Origin: Paludibacter jiangxiensis
GTDB lineage: Bacteria > Bacteroidota > Bacteroidia > Bacteroidales > Paludibacteraceae
Reading direction: 5' to 3'
DNA length: 64,000 nucleotides
NCBI GenBank assembly: GCA_945897785.1
Contig: CAMDGD010000002.1
Coordinates: forward strand, 1 to 64,000
A program made the position numbers and the translations under genes. Positions 25,867 through 33,809 of this stretch are shown piece by piece (position 1 is the stretch's first letter; every line of letters starts with the position of its first letter). The notes under the pieces were generated by a model. It was not told where the DNA came from and made no database searches. It was given only the letters and a program-made list of their open reading frames with translations.

Positions 25867-26673
25867 TTACTGTTGTTTGAAGCGGTAAATAATTTCGCCT
25901 ATAGCATTTCCGGCTGTTTGCGATGCAGAGAATTTTAATCGTTTTGCTGCATTTTTGCATTCTTCTCTTAGGTTTTCTTCAGAGATGGTGGTGCCTTGTT
26001 TTATGTTTGCTGCAACCACATTGCCGTTTTTATCTACGGTAATACTAACTACAATTCGTCCTTCTTGGTTGCCTACATAGCTGGGTTTATAAAAGGAGCT
26101 GTTTAAGTCTCTGCCGGCTAGCGACCAAGAGTTTCCACCTGCAGTGCCTCTGCCTAAAGGGTTTCCTGGGGTACCGGTTTCGCCTCCGCCACTAGTTCCT
26201 TCGCCGCTGGTATTATTGCCACTGCCAAAAGCACTTTTTGCCGCTGCTCTTGCCTTTGCCTCCTGTGCTGCTTTTGCATCGGCAAGAGCTCTTGCTTTGC
26301 GCGCTTGTTCGTCTTTTTCTCGTTGTATTTGTTGTTGACGCAACTGCTCCTGACGAACCAATTCTTTTTGTTTTCTTTCTTCAGCCCGTTTTTTTTGTGC
26401 TTCGATGGCAACCGAAGGGTCTTCTTGGGTAAGCGCCTCAGGTGGTGAGCTCTCTGCCGGTGGCGAAGGGATTGGTTCAGCTGCAGCTACGGGATCGGTA
26501 GTTGCTTCTTCGGAAGGAGCTCCATCAAAACCACCGCCAAAATTTACTTCAATGCCATCTTCTTTAGTTATTTCTGTTTTATTTACAGAAAGCCCAAACA
26601 AAAGTAGCAATAGCAGTAAAATACCATTGAAAACAATAGTGCCAATAATGCCGTATGTTTTTGATCGTTGCAT
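25867..26673 (-). CDS. tonB: TonB-like energy transducer
   Basis: The 268-residue protein has one N-terminal membrane helix (IIGTIVFNGILLLLLLLFGL). A long periplasmic linker follows that is rich in Glu/Pro and then Lys/Gln/Ala (RKQKELVRQEQLRQQQIQR), with a Gly/Ser/Thr-rich stretch. It ends in a small TonB-type C-terminal domain (GRIVVSITVDKNGNVVAANI ... GEIIYRF). TonB passes proton-motive energy from ExbB/ExbD to outer-membrane receptors. ExbD and ExbB lie immediately upstream in the same operon (gaps of 8 and 33 bases). A TolA-like role is possible because of the long charged helix region. Confidence 0.88.
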   Translation of the reverse strand: MQRSKTYGIIGTIVFNGILLLLLLLFGLSVNKTEITKEDGIEVNFGGGFDGAPSEEATTDPVAAAEPIPSPPAESSPPEALTQEDPSVAIEAQKKRAEERKQKELVRQEQLRQQQIQREKDEQARKARALADAKAAQEAKARAAAKSAFGSGNNTSGEGTSGGGETGTPGNPLGRGTAGGNSWSLAGRDLNSSFYKPSYVGNQEGRIVVSITVDKNGNVVAANIKQGTTISEENLREECKNAAKRLKFSASQTAGNAIGEIIYRFKQQ

Positions 26674-26681
26674 AGGTTATG

Positions 26682-27101
26682 CTAATTGCTTGCTGATGGT
26701 TTTGTGGCAATAACCAGTTTAAGTTTGTTTTGATTGGCTATATCCAACACCTTAACAATTTCTTTGTACGGTAGGTTTTCGTGTGCGTGTAAGGACACAA
26801 AGGTTGTTGTGTCTTTTGCCATGGCTGCTTTTAAATAATCTTCAAGTGCTTCAAAATCAATTGGAGAAGTGGCTCCTTTTCCTTCGGCTACAGAGTAATT
26901 GCCAATGCTATCTATAGTTACTTTTACTAACACAACCCTAGTTGAGGCTTTTGATTTGCTTTGAGGTAGTTTTATCCGTAAATCGTTGGGTGCCGACATG
27001 GTTGCGGCTATCATAAAAAATAACAGCAAAAGAAACATCATATCGGTCATTGACGACATGTTGAATGCTGATTCAAATTTACTTCTTCTCTTTATAGCCA
27101 T
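26682..27101 (-). CDS. exbD: ExbD/TolR family biopolymer transport protein
   Basis: The 139-residue protein has one N-terminal transmembrane helix (MSSMTDMMFLLLLFFMIAAT) with the conserved proton-pathway Asp in MTDMMFLLL. A periplasmic domain follows. It forms the inner-membrane motor with the ExbB-like protein encoded just upstream and drives the TonB-like protein downstream. Confidence 0.92.
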   Translation of the reverse strand: MAIKRRSKFESAFNMSSMTDMMFLLLLFFMIAATMSAPNDLRIKLPQSKSKASTRVVLVKVTIDSIGNYSVAEGKGATSPIDFEALEDYLKAAMAKDTTTFVSLHAHENLPYKEIVKVLDIANQNKLKLVIATKPSASN

Positions 27102-27134
27102 TGCTTTTGGGGCGTTTAGATTAGTATTATGAAA

Positions 27135-27821
27135 TTATGCCGGTTCGTTTAGCATATCTAAAAACTCAATGCTGCGAGTTTCTAGGTTACGCATTACATT
27201 ATCTACCCTTGATACTAGGTAGTTGTACCCAAAATAGGCAATTATACCCACAAAAAGTCCGGCAACGGTAGTAACCATAGCGGTATAAATACCTCCGGCT
27301 AAATCGGACAATACAATGATATTGTCGCCCCTGCTACTCATTTCGAAAAAAGCATCTACCATTCCTATTACTGTTCCGAAAAACCCTATCATTGGACCTC
27401 CACCGGAGATGGTAGCTAAAATGCCCAGTCCTTTTTCAAGTTTTCCGATTTCAAGATTACCCACATTTTCAATAGCAACAAGCACATCACTCATTGGTCG
27501 GCCAAGGCGACTTATGCCTTTTTCTACCATGCGCGAAGAAGGATTGTTTGTTTGGCGGCAAAGGTTTAGTGCCGAATCCACTTTACCCTCAAAAATATAG
27601 TCTTTTATCCTGTTCATAAACGACTTATCTTCTTTGGAGGCTTTGTTAATAACCACCATCCGTTCAACAATAATGTAAATGGCAATAATTAACATTAAGG
27701 CCAAAGGAATCATGATTATACCGCCTTTCATGGCCAAATCGAACAGATTTTTTTCTGTAGTAACTTTTTCTGTTATATCTGCTACAGGAGGAGCTACTTG
27801 TAAAATCAACATCAAATTCAT
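27135..27821 (-). CDS. exbB: ExbB/TolQ/MotA family proton-channel protein
   Basis: The 228-residue protein has three membrane helices: residues about 34-54 (IIMIPLALMLIIAIYIIVER), then the conserved LATISGGGPMIGFFGTVIGM, then AMVTTVAGLFVGIIAYF. The GFFGTVIGMVxAF and GIYTAMVTTVAGL segments are family signatures. It is first in the exbB-exbD-tonB-DJ-1 operon. Confidence 0.93.
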   Translation of the reverse strand: MNLMLILQVAPPVADITEKVTTEKNLFDLAMKGGIIMIPLALMLIIAIYIIVERMVVINKASKEDKSFMNRIKDYIFEGKVDSALNLCRQTNNPSSRMVEKGISRLGRPMSDVLVAIENVGNLEIGKLEKGLGILATISGGGPMIGFFGTVIGMVDAFFEMSSRGDNIIVLSDLAGGIYTAMVTTVAGLFVGIIAYFGYNYLVSRVDNVMRNLETRSIEFLDMLNEPA

Positions 27822-28086
27822 AGTGATTGATTTATTATTTGATTAGTATATATAGGATGATAATGTTTTATATAGATGCAGCACAAGCTGCTTTTCCATA
27901 AGTTTAATGCAAAAATAATAGAAAACCATAAAGATTAATAAGATAGTTGATAAGTTTTCGGAAAAACACAAAAACTGCTCCTTTTATCTGAAGTGAAATG
28001 CTAAATATTTTTAAATCAGGGTAGGAAAAATGAATAAAAAAAAGGTACTTTTACAACACCATTCAATTTATACTAAACTTGTGTGT

Positions 28087-28965
28087 ATGAAAGTAGTCAT
28101 TTTTGGAAATACTTACAAAAAGGATAATTTAGCTTTATTGAGCACTTTGTTTGAGGTGCTTACTCGAAAAAAAGCGCAAATTGGTATTGAAAAAGCTTTT
28201 TTTGAGTTTGTTTCGCAATACATTGTGGTTAGTCCTAAGGTCGATGTTTTTTGTGCCGAAGATGTTTTTATGGCCGATTTGGCGGTAAGTATTGGCGGTG
28301 ATGGTACTTTTTTGAAAACAGCCTATTGTGTGGGCAATAAAGGAATTCCTGTAATAGGCATAAACACTGGTCGCTTAGGGTTTTTGGCTGATATTGCCCA
28401 CGATGATATTGTTGGTCCTTTAGAAAAAATTCTGAATAACGAATTTTTGATAGAAGAACGAACAGTGCTAGAAATGAAATGTGGAACGCAATGCAAAGTC
28501 AATTGTAGAAATGTGGCCTTGAATGAAATTGCCATTTTAAAGCAAGACAGTTCCTCTATGATTACCATTGATGCTTATATCAACGATAAACACTTGATTT
28601 CGTACGAAGCGGATGGCTTGATTGTAGCCACCCCTACAGGATCAACAGCTTATTCGATGAGTGTTGGCGGCCCCTTAGTTATTCCGAACGCCAAAAATAT
28701 TATACTTACGCCCGTTGCCTCACATAGTTTAACGGTACGCCCACTGGTATTAACCGACGACTCCATTATTCGTGTAGAAGTAAAAAGTCGCACTAACTCG
28801 TTTTTGGCTTCTGTAGATGGTCGCTCAGAAGTGTTTAATCACACCAATACCTTACATATTAAAAAAGCCAACTACACCATAAAAGTAGTAAAACAGCAAG
28901 ACCACGATTTCTTTAACACCCTGAGAAACAAATTGTTGTGGGGTGTTGATAAGCGGATTCATTAA
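28087..28965 (+). CDS. nadK: NAD kinase
   Basis: The enzyme phosphorylates NAD to NADP with ATP or polyphosphate. From the ATG at 28087 the protein has 292 residues, the usual length. The open frame extends 19 codons upstream, but the added MNKKKVLLQ... does not fit the family. Motifs: SIGGDGTFLKT (GGDG), INTGRLGFLADI, the NE motif in ALNEIAI, and DGLIVATPTGSTAYSMSVGGPLVIP. It is divergent from the exbB operon. Confidence 0.95.
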   Translation: MKVVIFGNTYKKDNLALLSTLFEVLTRKKAQIGIEKAFFEFVSQYIVVSPKVDVFCAEDVFMADLAVSIGGDGTFLKTAYCVGNKGIPVIGINTGRLGFLADIAHDDIVGPLEKILNNEFLIEERTVLEMKCGTQCKVNCRNVALNEIAILKQDSSSMITIDAYINDKHLISYEADGLIVATPTGSTAYSMSVGGPLVIPNAKNIILTPVASHSLTVRPLVLTDDSIIRVEVKSRTNSFLASVDGRSEVFNHTNTLHIKKANYTIKVVKQQDHDFFNTLRNKLLWGVDKRIH

Positions 28966-29211
28966 ATGTTTTGGTGATTGTAGTTCTTGACTGATATTTG
29001 GGGGTATTGTAAATAGTAATAAAGAGAGGAATGATAATGATAAAAAAGAAAGCAAAGAGCATAAAAAATGTTTAATGTGATTTTTACAGTATAAATAAAC
29101 CCTACAAACTGGAAATTGTTTTCTTTTAGTTCTTTTCCTTACGAGTAGGCAAAGATGTCAGAAATAGTTGGTAGAAACTTTTACAGAGTGTATTATCATT
29201 GAGATATTGAG

Positions 29212-29246
29212 AAGTTTACTGAAATTCGTTTCAGTAAACTTTTTTT
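29212..29246 (+). terminator. UUCG-capped intrinsic terminator before a transposase relic
   Basis: AAGTTTACTGAAA (29212-29224) and TTTCAGTAAACTT (29229-29241) form a perfect 13-bp stem with a TTCG tetraloop, followed by a run of Ts. It lies about 250 bases after nadK and 2 bases before the transposase-like reading frame. Insertion sequences often carry such hairpins near their transposase start to block read-through. It could also end nadK transcription or an unseen small RNA. Confidence 0.75.
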
Positions 29247-29248
29247 AT

Positions 29249-29509
29249 CTGCAAAAAACTAAGAAAAAACGTTGTTTGTCTTGTAATAGTTTGGATGTTA
29301 TTTGTTGGAGAAAACAGAATAACAAGCAACGTATTAAATGGAAAAATTGTGCCTTATTGGTTACGAGAAATTACGCGTTACAATCAAATAGGAATAGCTT
29401 TTTTTGGTTTCGAGAATGGATAGTTGGTAAACAGACATTTGAACAGTCTGTAGAAAAAATCGGATACAATGGGCGTACATTAAAGCTATATTTTTTACAC
29501 TTATTTTGA
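29249..29509 (+). pseudogene. Transposase N-terminal relic (zinc-ribbon type)
   Basis: The translated frame reads QKTKKKRCLSCNSLDVICWR, then KQNNKQRIKWKNC, then SFFWFREWIVGKQTFEQ and a helix-turn-helix-like IGYNGRTLKLYF before a stop. This is the zinc ribbon plus HTH start of Bacteroidota transposases resembling the IS256/IS1249-related group. The second CxxC of the ribbon is damaged (KWKNC instead of CKxC), and the codon where a start is expected is CTG (29249). The protein stops after about 85 residues where a transposase should continue for 200 or more. It is therefore a dead fragment. The exact IS family is uncertain. Confidence 0.6.
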
Positions 29510-29853
29510 TAAGTTTCCAACCATGAATATTTGGCATTCATAGAACGTAGCTCTACTCATTTTTGATTAAATTAAGGAATATAGTGAATACATATATTTT
29601 TAAAAAGAAACAAAACAAAGAAAATATGAAAGGCTGGAACTCACTCCGTTTCATGTAGTTTGTAAGCTGTGTAGGAATAAACAACATCTTGCCGTATATA
29701 GAATTTTTTAATTACTGACTTTCTAAGGGTTGGTTTGTGATACCCGTTCTACATACTCATTTTTCACACTTTTTTATTTCTATTGTAAAATATTTCTATT
29801 GAGCTGAATATAATTTTTTTCCTGAAAATTATATTATTGAAATGTACTTAGAT
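29510..29853. other. Non-coding stretch, probably eroded transposase DNA
   Basis: No intact reading frame is present. Just after the relic a different frame gives KFPTMNIWHS, a stop, and NVALLIFD, which weakly resembles the region following the HTH in the same transposases (VxLLIDGTYF). The rest is AT-rich and shows nothing I can name. Confidence 0.35.
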
Positions 29854-29891
29854 AAAAAAAAGCGTTTATCATATAAAATGATAAACGCTTT
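29854..29891 (-). terminator. Intrinsic terminator of the DUF2892 gene
   Basis: A perfect 14-bp stem (AAAGCGTTTATCAT at 29859-29872 with ATGATAAACGCTTT at 29878-29891) with a 5-base loop. On the minus strand it is followed by a T-run (29854-29860). It lies 24 bases after the stop of the gene at 29915. Confidence 0.8.
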
Positions 29892-29914
29892 AAAAACATA
29901 AAAAAACGCTACTC

Positions 29915-30118
29915 TCAAAAATTCTTATGTTTAATTCGCTGAGCCATAAATTTTACCGGGTCTGTTCTGAAAATACCAGAGACCAATAAAATACCCGCAA
30001 CAGCGAAAGATACTGTACCAAACGTACCGGACAAGACTTCGGTTAAACACAAAGTTAAAATGCTAAGACCTAAGGTTAATCTGATAACACTTGAGGTTTT
30101 TCCAATGTTGTTAATCAT
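29915..30118 (-). CDS. DUF2892 (YgaP-like) small membrane protein
   Basis: From the ATG at 30118 the protein has 67 residues and starts MINNIGKTSSVIRLTLGLSI, the family pattern (N-x-G-x-x-x-R-x-I-R-x-x-x-G). It has two hydrophobic helices. The open frame extends 13 codons upstream, but those residues do not fit the family. The CPLY motif often found near the end is absent; FRTDPVKF stands in its place. Function is unknown. Confidence 0.75.
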   Translation of the reverse strand: MINNIGKTSSVIRLTLGLSILTLCLTEVLSGTFGTVSFAVAGILLVSGIFRTDPVKFMAQRIKHKNF

Positions 30119-30283
30119 ACTCAAAAAGTTTAGGTTGGTTTTTCTTGCTTTAAACATATAACAAGCTTACTTAAAAATTGTTCTCTATAAAATGTTAATA
30201 ACAAAAAGTTTTTTACAAAAAAACTATATATTACTTATTATCAATTTTTTACATACAACTAATAGATAAAAAAATGTAATTCA

Positions 30284-30940
30284 TCAATCATCTTGCTTTA
30301 CTTGGTCTTTATATGTGGTAATGGTGTACTCTTCAGGTATTAAAAATGTTTCGACAGGAAAATCTTTTTTAACTACTCTTTTGGCTTGCATTGTTACAAT
30401 TTCATTACCCTGCGTTTTCTGACTCCAAAGAATAAAGCCTTTTAATTCCTTATAAAGAAAGAAGTTTGCATTCTCACCACCAAGTTGTTCGGTTACAAAA
30501 ACCTCATCTTTCATTTTTTCTTTCGATTCTAAATTAGTAATACTTATATCGTATTTCTGACATAGGTAGCCAGATATCTTTTTTGTTTCATTTCGCTTCT
30601 TAATTTTTATACGAAATGCTGAAAGAGAGTTTTCTATATCTTCTCTATCGTAAACTAAGGCTGTTCTATCGTCATCAACATCATTTAAATTAGCCAAAAA
30701 AACACTGTCGGCATTAGCAATAACCGTCATTGTTGAGACAGACGTTTGCACTACTTGCTTACTGTTATTGCCGGATACGAAATAAGTAACCTGCTTAGGC
30801 ATTTCCTGTACATCTTCCTTTAAAAACCCTTGATAACTGAGCGAAAAAAAAATTTCGGCAGAAACTCCATTTTGTGCATACAAGTTTGTAGCAAAAAGAA
30901 AACAAAAAAGGAGAAATCTCACAGATGTTTTCACTGACAA
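30284..30940 (-). CDS. Secreted beta-rich protein, DUF4412/GLPGLI-like
   Basis: The 218-residue protein has a signal peptide (SVRFLLFCFLFATNLYAQNG). A beta-strand-rich body contains KKISGYLCQKYDISI and LKGFILWSQKT. The GYxCxKY motif after a TxxIxG-like strand is shared by the DUF4412 and GLPGLI families of periplasmic Bacteroidota proteins, which resemble lipocalin-like barrels. The function of both families is unknown. It probably has its own promoter; its neighbours are unrelated. Confidence 0.65.
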   Translation of the reverse strand: MSVKTSVRFLLFCFLFATNLYAQNGVSAEIFFSLSYQGFLKEDVQEMPKQVTYFVSGNNSKQVVQTSVSTMTVIANADSVFLANLNDVDDDRTALVYDREDIENSLSAFRIKIKKRNETKKISGYLCQKYDISITNLESKEKMKDEVFVTEQLGGENANFFLYKELKGFILWSQKTQGNEIVTMQAKRVVKKDFPVETFLIPEEYTITTYKDQVKQDD

Positions 30941-30990
30941 GTAATTTTTATGGGTTAATTAGTAGAAATGACGTGTTGCTATTTGACAAC

Positions 30991-31019
30991 TATAGCCCTA
31001 CCAAAAAGGCAGGGCTATA
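30991..31019 (-). terminator. Hairpin downstream of the GH57 gene
   Basis: TATAGCCCT (30991-30999) pairs with AGGGCTATA (31011-31019) with an 11-base loop, 16 bases past the GH57 stop. There is no T-run on the minus strand. It is the likely end of the glycogen operon transcript but is not a textbook terminator. Confidence 0.5.
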
Positions 31020-31035
31020 AAAAAGGTACTTAGCT

Positions 31036-32379
31036 TTATTTTTTTTCTCTAGGAGTAGCTGGTGTTTTTGTAGGCTTAATAGGAACCGTTTCCTTCGCTT
31101 TCAATGTATTTAATTTATTTTCGAGCTTATTTATTTTCAACTCCTGATTATTTATCGTTTTCAACAACGAATTCAACTCCTCATTATCGATGCTTGAAGG
31201 GTATTGCTCTTCAACCCGTTGCAAGAAATCTGAAAGCACATTCATATAATTCATAAATGCCTCATACGGAGATTCGTACGGACTAAAATGTGCACTAGCC
31301 CCACTGGTAAAATGTTTGGTGCACATATAATAAAAATGGTCGCTACTTTGCAAGTTCTGCCAATCGTATTGAAGCGACTTATCGTTACACAACCTTACCC
31401 GTTCGCCTACGCTATACAATTTCTGCAAGGCTTCATTTTGTAAGTCGTTACCGGTAAAGGCACTTAAATCTTTTTCTTCATCTGCCCATGACACCGGATA
31501 CGGAGAAGTAATTACTTCCGTTGACTTACTCTTCTCGGCTATTTCTGAAGGAGTAGCAAAACTAATTTTATTAACCAAGGCATGATATGGCAGGGCTTTC
31601 ATAAAATCAAAAATTCCATTTTCGGCAGAGTTAATATCACCCAATGCGGCATAGCTCATGCCTATACTTACAAACTCCTCTTTTGTATCCATCTCCGATA
31701 TCCAACGAATATACTTATCCGCTGTTAAAGGATACTGATCCCAGCTCCAGTTTGAAAAACGAAAAGAAACATCATCACTTAATTTGAAATTCCGTGTCAT
31801 CAATTTCAATTTCGAATTATATGGATGTCCGTATAGATAATTAGGACTCCTCCAACCTAAAATATGTTTTGCGCCTTCTGTAAGCATCAGTTTATATCCG
31901 GATTTTGCAACTAAATCACCAATCTCATCTGAATAAATTAATTCGGTATTTTTAAAGGTGGTTGGCTTTTTACCAAAAAGCATTTCAATTTTTTGTGCAT
32001 GCTTTTTCACTTGCAGTTGAAACTCGTCCTCATCGTAAATGCTTGATAAAGAATGAGCGTATGTTTCGGCCAAAAACTCAACGCTGCCGGTATTTGCTAA
32101 GGCCTTAAAGCTGTCAATCACTTCGGGAGCATATTGTTCCAACTGTTCCAAGGTTATACCCGAAATAGAAAATGCTACTTTAAACTTTCCGTTTGAGTTA
32201 CGTATCATTTCCAACAAAGCCTCATTTGCGGGCAAATAACACACATCCGTTAATCTCCGAATAGAAGCTTCGTTCACATAATCATCATAATAATAATGAT
32301 CGTTGCCAATTTCGAAAAAACGATACCGTTTTAATTGTAAAGGTTGGTGCAAGGTAAAATAAAAACAAATAGTCTTCAT
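31036..32379 (-). CDS. Glycoside hydrolase family 57 (alpha-amylase-like)
   Basis: The 447-residue protein opens with ICFYFTLHQPLQLKRYRF, the HQP motif of GH57. GSVEFLAETYAHSL, ELIYSDEIGD and the SNWSWDQYPLTADKY region follow. A C-terminal coiled coil (ELNSLLKTINNQELKINKLE) ends in a Lys/Pro/Thr-rich tail. GH57 enzymes act on alpha-1,4 or branched glucans with retention. It is last in an operon with a GT4 transferase and a debranching enzyme, a set conserved in Bacteroides for glycogen metabolism. No signal peptide is present, so action is intracellular. Confidence 0.88.
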   Translation of the reverse strand: MKTICFYFTLHQPLQLKRYRFFEIGNDHYYYDDYVNEASIRRLTDVCYLPANEALLEMIRNSNGKFKVAFSISGITLEQLEQYAPEVIDSFKALANTGSVEFLAETYAHSLSSIYDEDEFQLQVKKHAQKIEMLFGKKPTTFKNTELIYSDEIGDLVAKSGYKLMLTEGAKHILGWRSPNYLYGHPYNSKLKLMTRNFKLSDDVSFRFSNWSWDQYPLTADKYIRWISEMDTKEEFVSIGMSYAALGDINSAENGIFDFMKALPYHALVNKISFATPSEIAEKSKSTEVITSPYPVSWADEEKDLSAFTGNDLQNEALQKLYSVGERVRLCNDKSLQYDWQNLQSSDHFYYMCTKHFTSGASAHFSPYESPYEAFMNYMNVLSDFLQRVEEQYPSSIDNEELNSLLKTINNQELKINKLENKLNTLKAKETVPIKPTKTPATPREKK

Positions 32380-32469
32380 AAGTATGTTTATTTGTTTATT
32401 TGTTTCTTATGAAAAAAACATCGCAGAAACAAAAATAGTAAATCATCAAACAGTAAATAGTAAATTCTT

Positions 32470-33729
32470 CTAGTGCCATCCAAGCACTTTATTGTATATA
32501 TCGCGTACTTTATATCCTGCTTTCTCCCAAGTAATTGTATTTACTTCAAATTGACCTTCGTTATGCAAGCACTTATACATCGCCGGATATTTAACAATAC
32601 TGTAAATAGCATCTGCCATGGCATCAATATCCCAGTAATCAATTTTGATGGCATTATTGAGTATTTCTGCACAACCCGATTGCACAGAAACAATACTTGG
32701 TGTACCAACCTGCATTGCTTCCAAAGGGGAAATACCAAAAGGCTCAGAAACAGAAGGCATAACATACACATCACTTTCTGCCAACATTTCGTGCACTTTA
32801 TCTCCCCGTAAAAAACCGGTAAAATGAAACTTATCGGCAATATTTCTTTTAGCTACTAAATGAATCATTTGATTCATCATATCGCCACTTCCTGCCATTA
32901 CAAAACGCACTCCATCGGTTTTTTCCAATACCCTTACAGCAGCCTCAACAAAATACTCAGGCCCTTTTTGCATGGTAATACGGCCTAAAAAAGTAACTAC
33001 CTTATCTTTTCGTGGTGTTTTTTTAAACCGTTCTGCATTTTCTAAAGGTGACACAGCATTGTGTACCGTTGTAACTTTTGATGGGTGTTGATGGTATTTT
33101 TCTATAACTGTTTGACGAGTAAGATTACTAACAGTAATAATATGGTTAGCCTCATCCATACCTCTTTTTTCTATTGCATAAACATCCGGATTTACATTTC
33201 CACGACTACGGTCAAAATCTGTTGCATGCACATGTATTACTAGCGGTTTTCCCGAAATTTTTTTTGCAAAAATACCGGCAGGGTAGGTGAGCCAATCGTG
33301 CGAATGAATAATATCAAAATTTCCAGTATGAGCTATAACACTAGCTGAAGCCTCATAGTTGGATATTTCTTCTAATAAGTTATTAGGATAAACACCTGAG
33401 AAGTTAATACAACCTAATTCATCTGTTTCTATACGACGAAAATCATATTTGATATGGTTACGATAATAAAAGTATTCATCAGGATGCATCAATTTTCCAA
33501 TACGATGATTTACATGATCCCAATTATTATCTTTCCAAACTACCGGAATACAGTTTGCACCAATTATTTTCAAAAAACTAGTGTCTTCATCTCCATGTGG
33601 CTTAGGTATAACAAAGGTTATTTCCATATCGGGTTGCAAAGACATACCTTTAGTAAGCCCATAACTTGCAGTACCTAATCCCCCTAAAATATGAGGAGGA
33701 AACTCCCAACCAAACATTAATGCTTTCAT
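32470..33729 (-). CDS. Glycosyltransferase family 4/5, glycogen-synthase-like
   Basis: The 419-residue GT-B protein starts MKALMFGWEFPPHILGGLGT, the nucleotide-sugar-binding start shared with glycogen synthases (KxGGL analogue: LGGLGTA). It contains HSHDWLTYPAG and TFLGRITMQKGPEYFVEAA, and ends with the EPFGISPLEAMQVGTPSIVS motif (ExxxxxxxE). In Bacteroides the homologue lies in the same gene order between GH133 and GH57. Elongation of alpha-glucan from a nucleotide glucose is likely; the donor is not known. Confidence 0.88.
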   Translation of the reverse strand: MKALMFGWEFPPHILGGLGTASYGLTKGMSLQPDMEITFVIPKPHGDEDTSFLKIIGANCIPVVWKDNNWDHVNHRIGKLMHPDEYFYYRNHIKYDFRRIETDELGCINFSGVYPNNLLEEISNYEASASVIAHTGNFDIIHSHDWLTYPAGIFAKKISGKPLVIHVHATDFDRSRGNVNPDVYAIEKRGMDEANHIITVSNLTRQTVIEKYHQHPSKVTTVHNAVSPLENAERFKKTPRKDKVVTFLGRITMQKGPEYFVEAAVRVLEKTDGVRFVMAGSGDMMNQMIHLVAKRNIADKFHFTGFLRGDKVHEMLAESDVYVMPSVSEPFGISPLEAMQVGTPSIVSVQSGCAEILNNAIKIDYWDIDAMADAIYSIVKYPAMYKCLHNEGQFEVNTITWEKAGYKVRDIYNKVLGWH

Positions 33730-33809
33730 GTATTTATTTCAGATTTAACTCCAGTTTTACCTTCGGTTCAGATTTCAAATTTCAGCTTACCTGGTGTATT
33801 ACGCTAAAT

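Noticed and set aside
29168..29248. Residues 1-27 of the open frame at 29168 as part of the transposase
   Set aside because: They are encoded across the terminator hairpin and do not resemble any transposase start.
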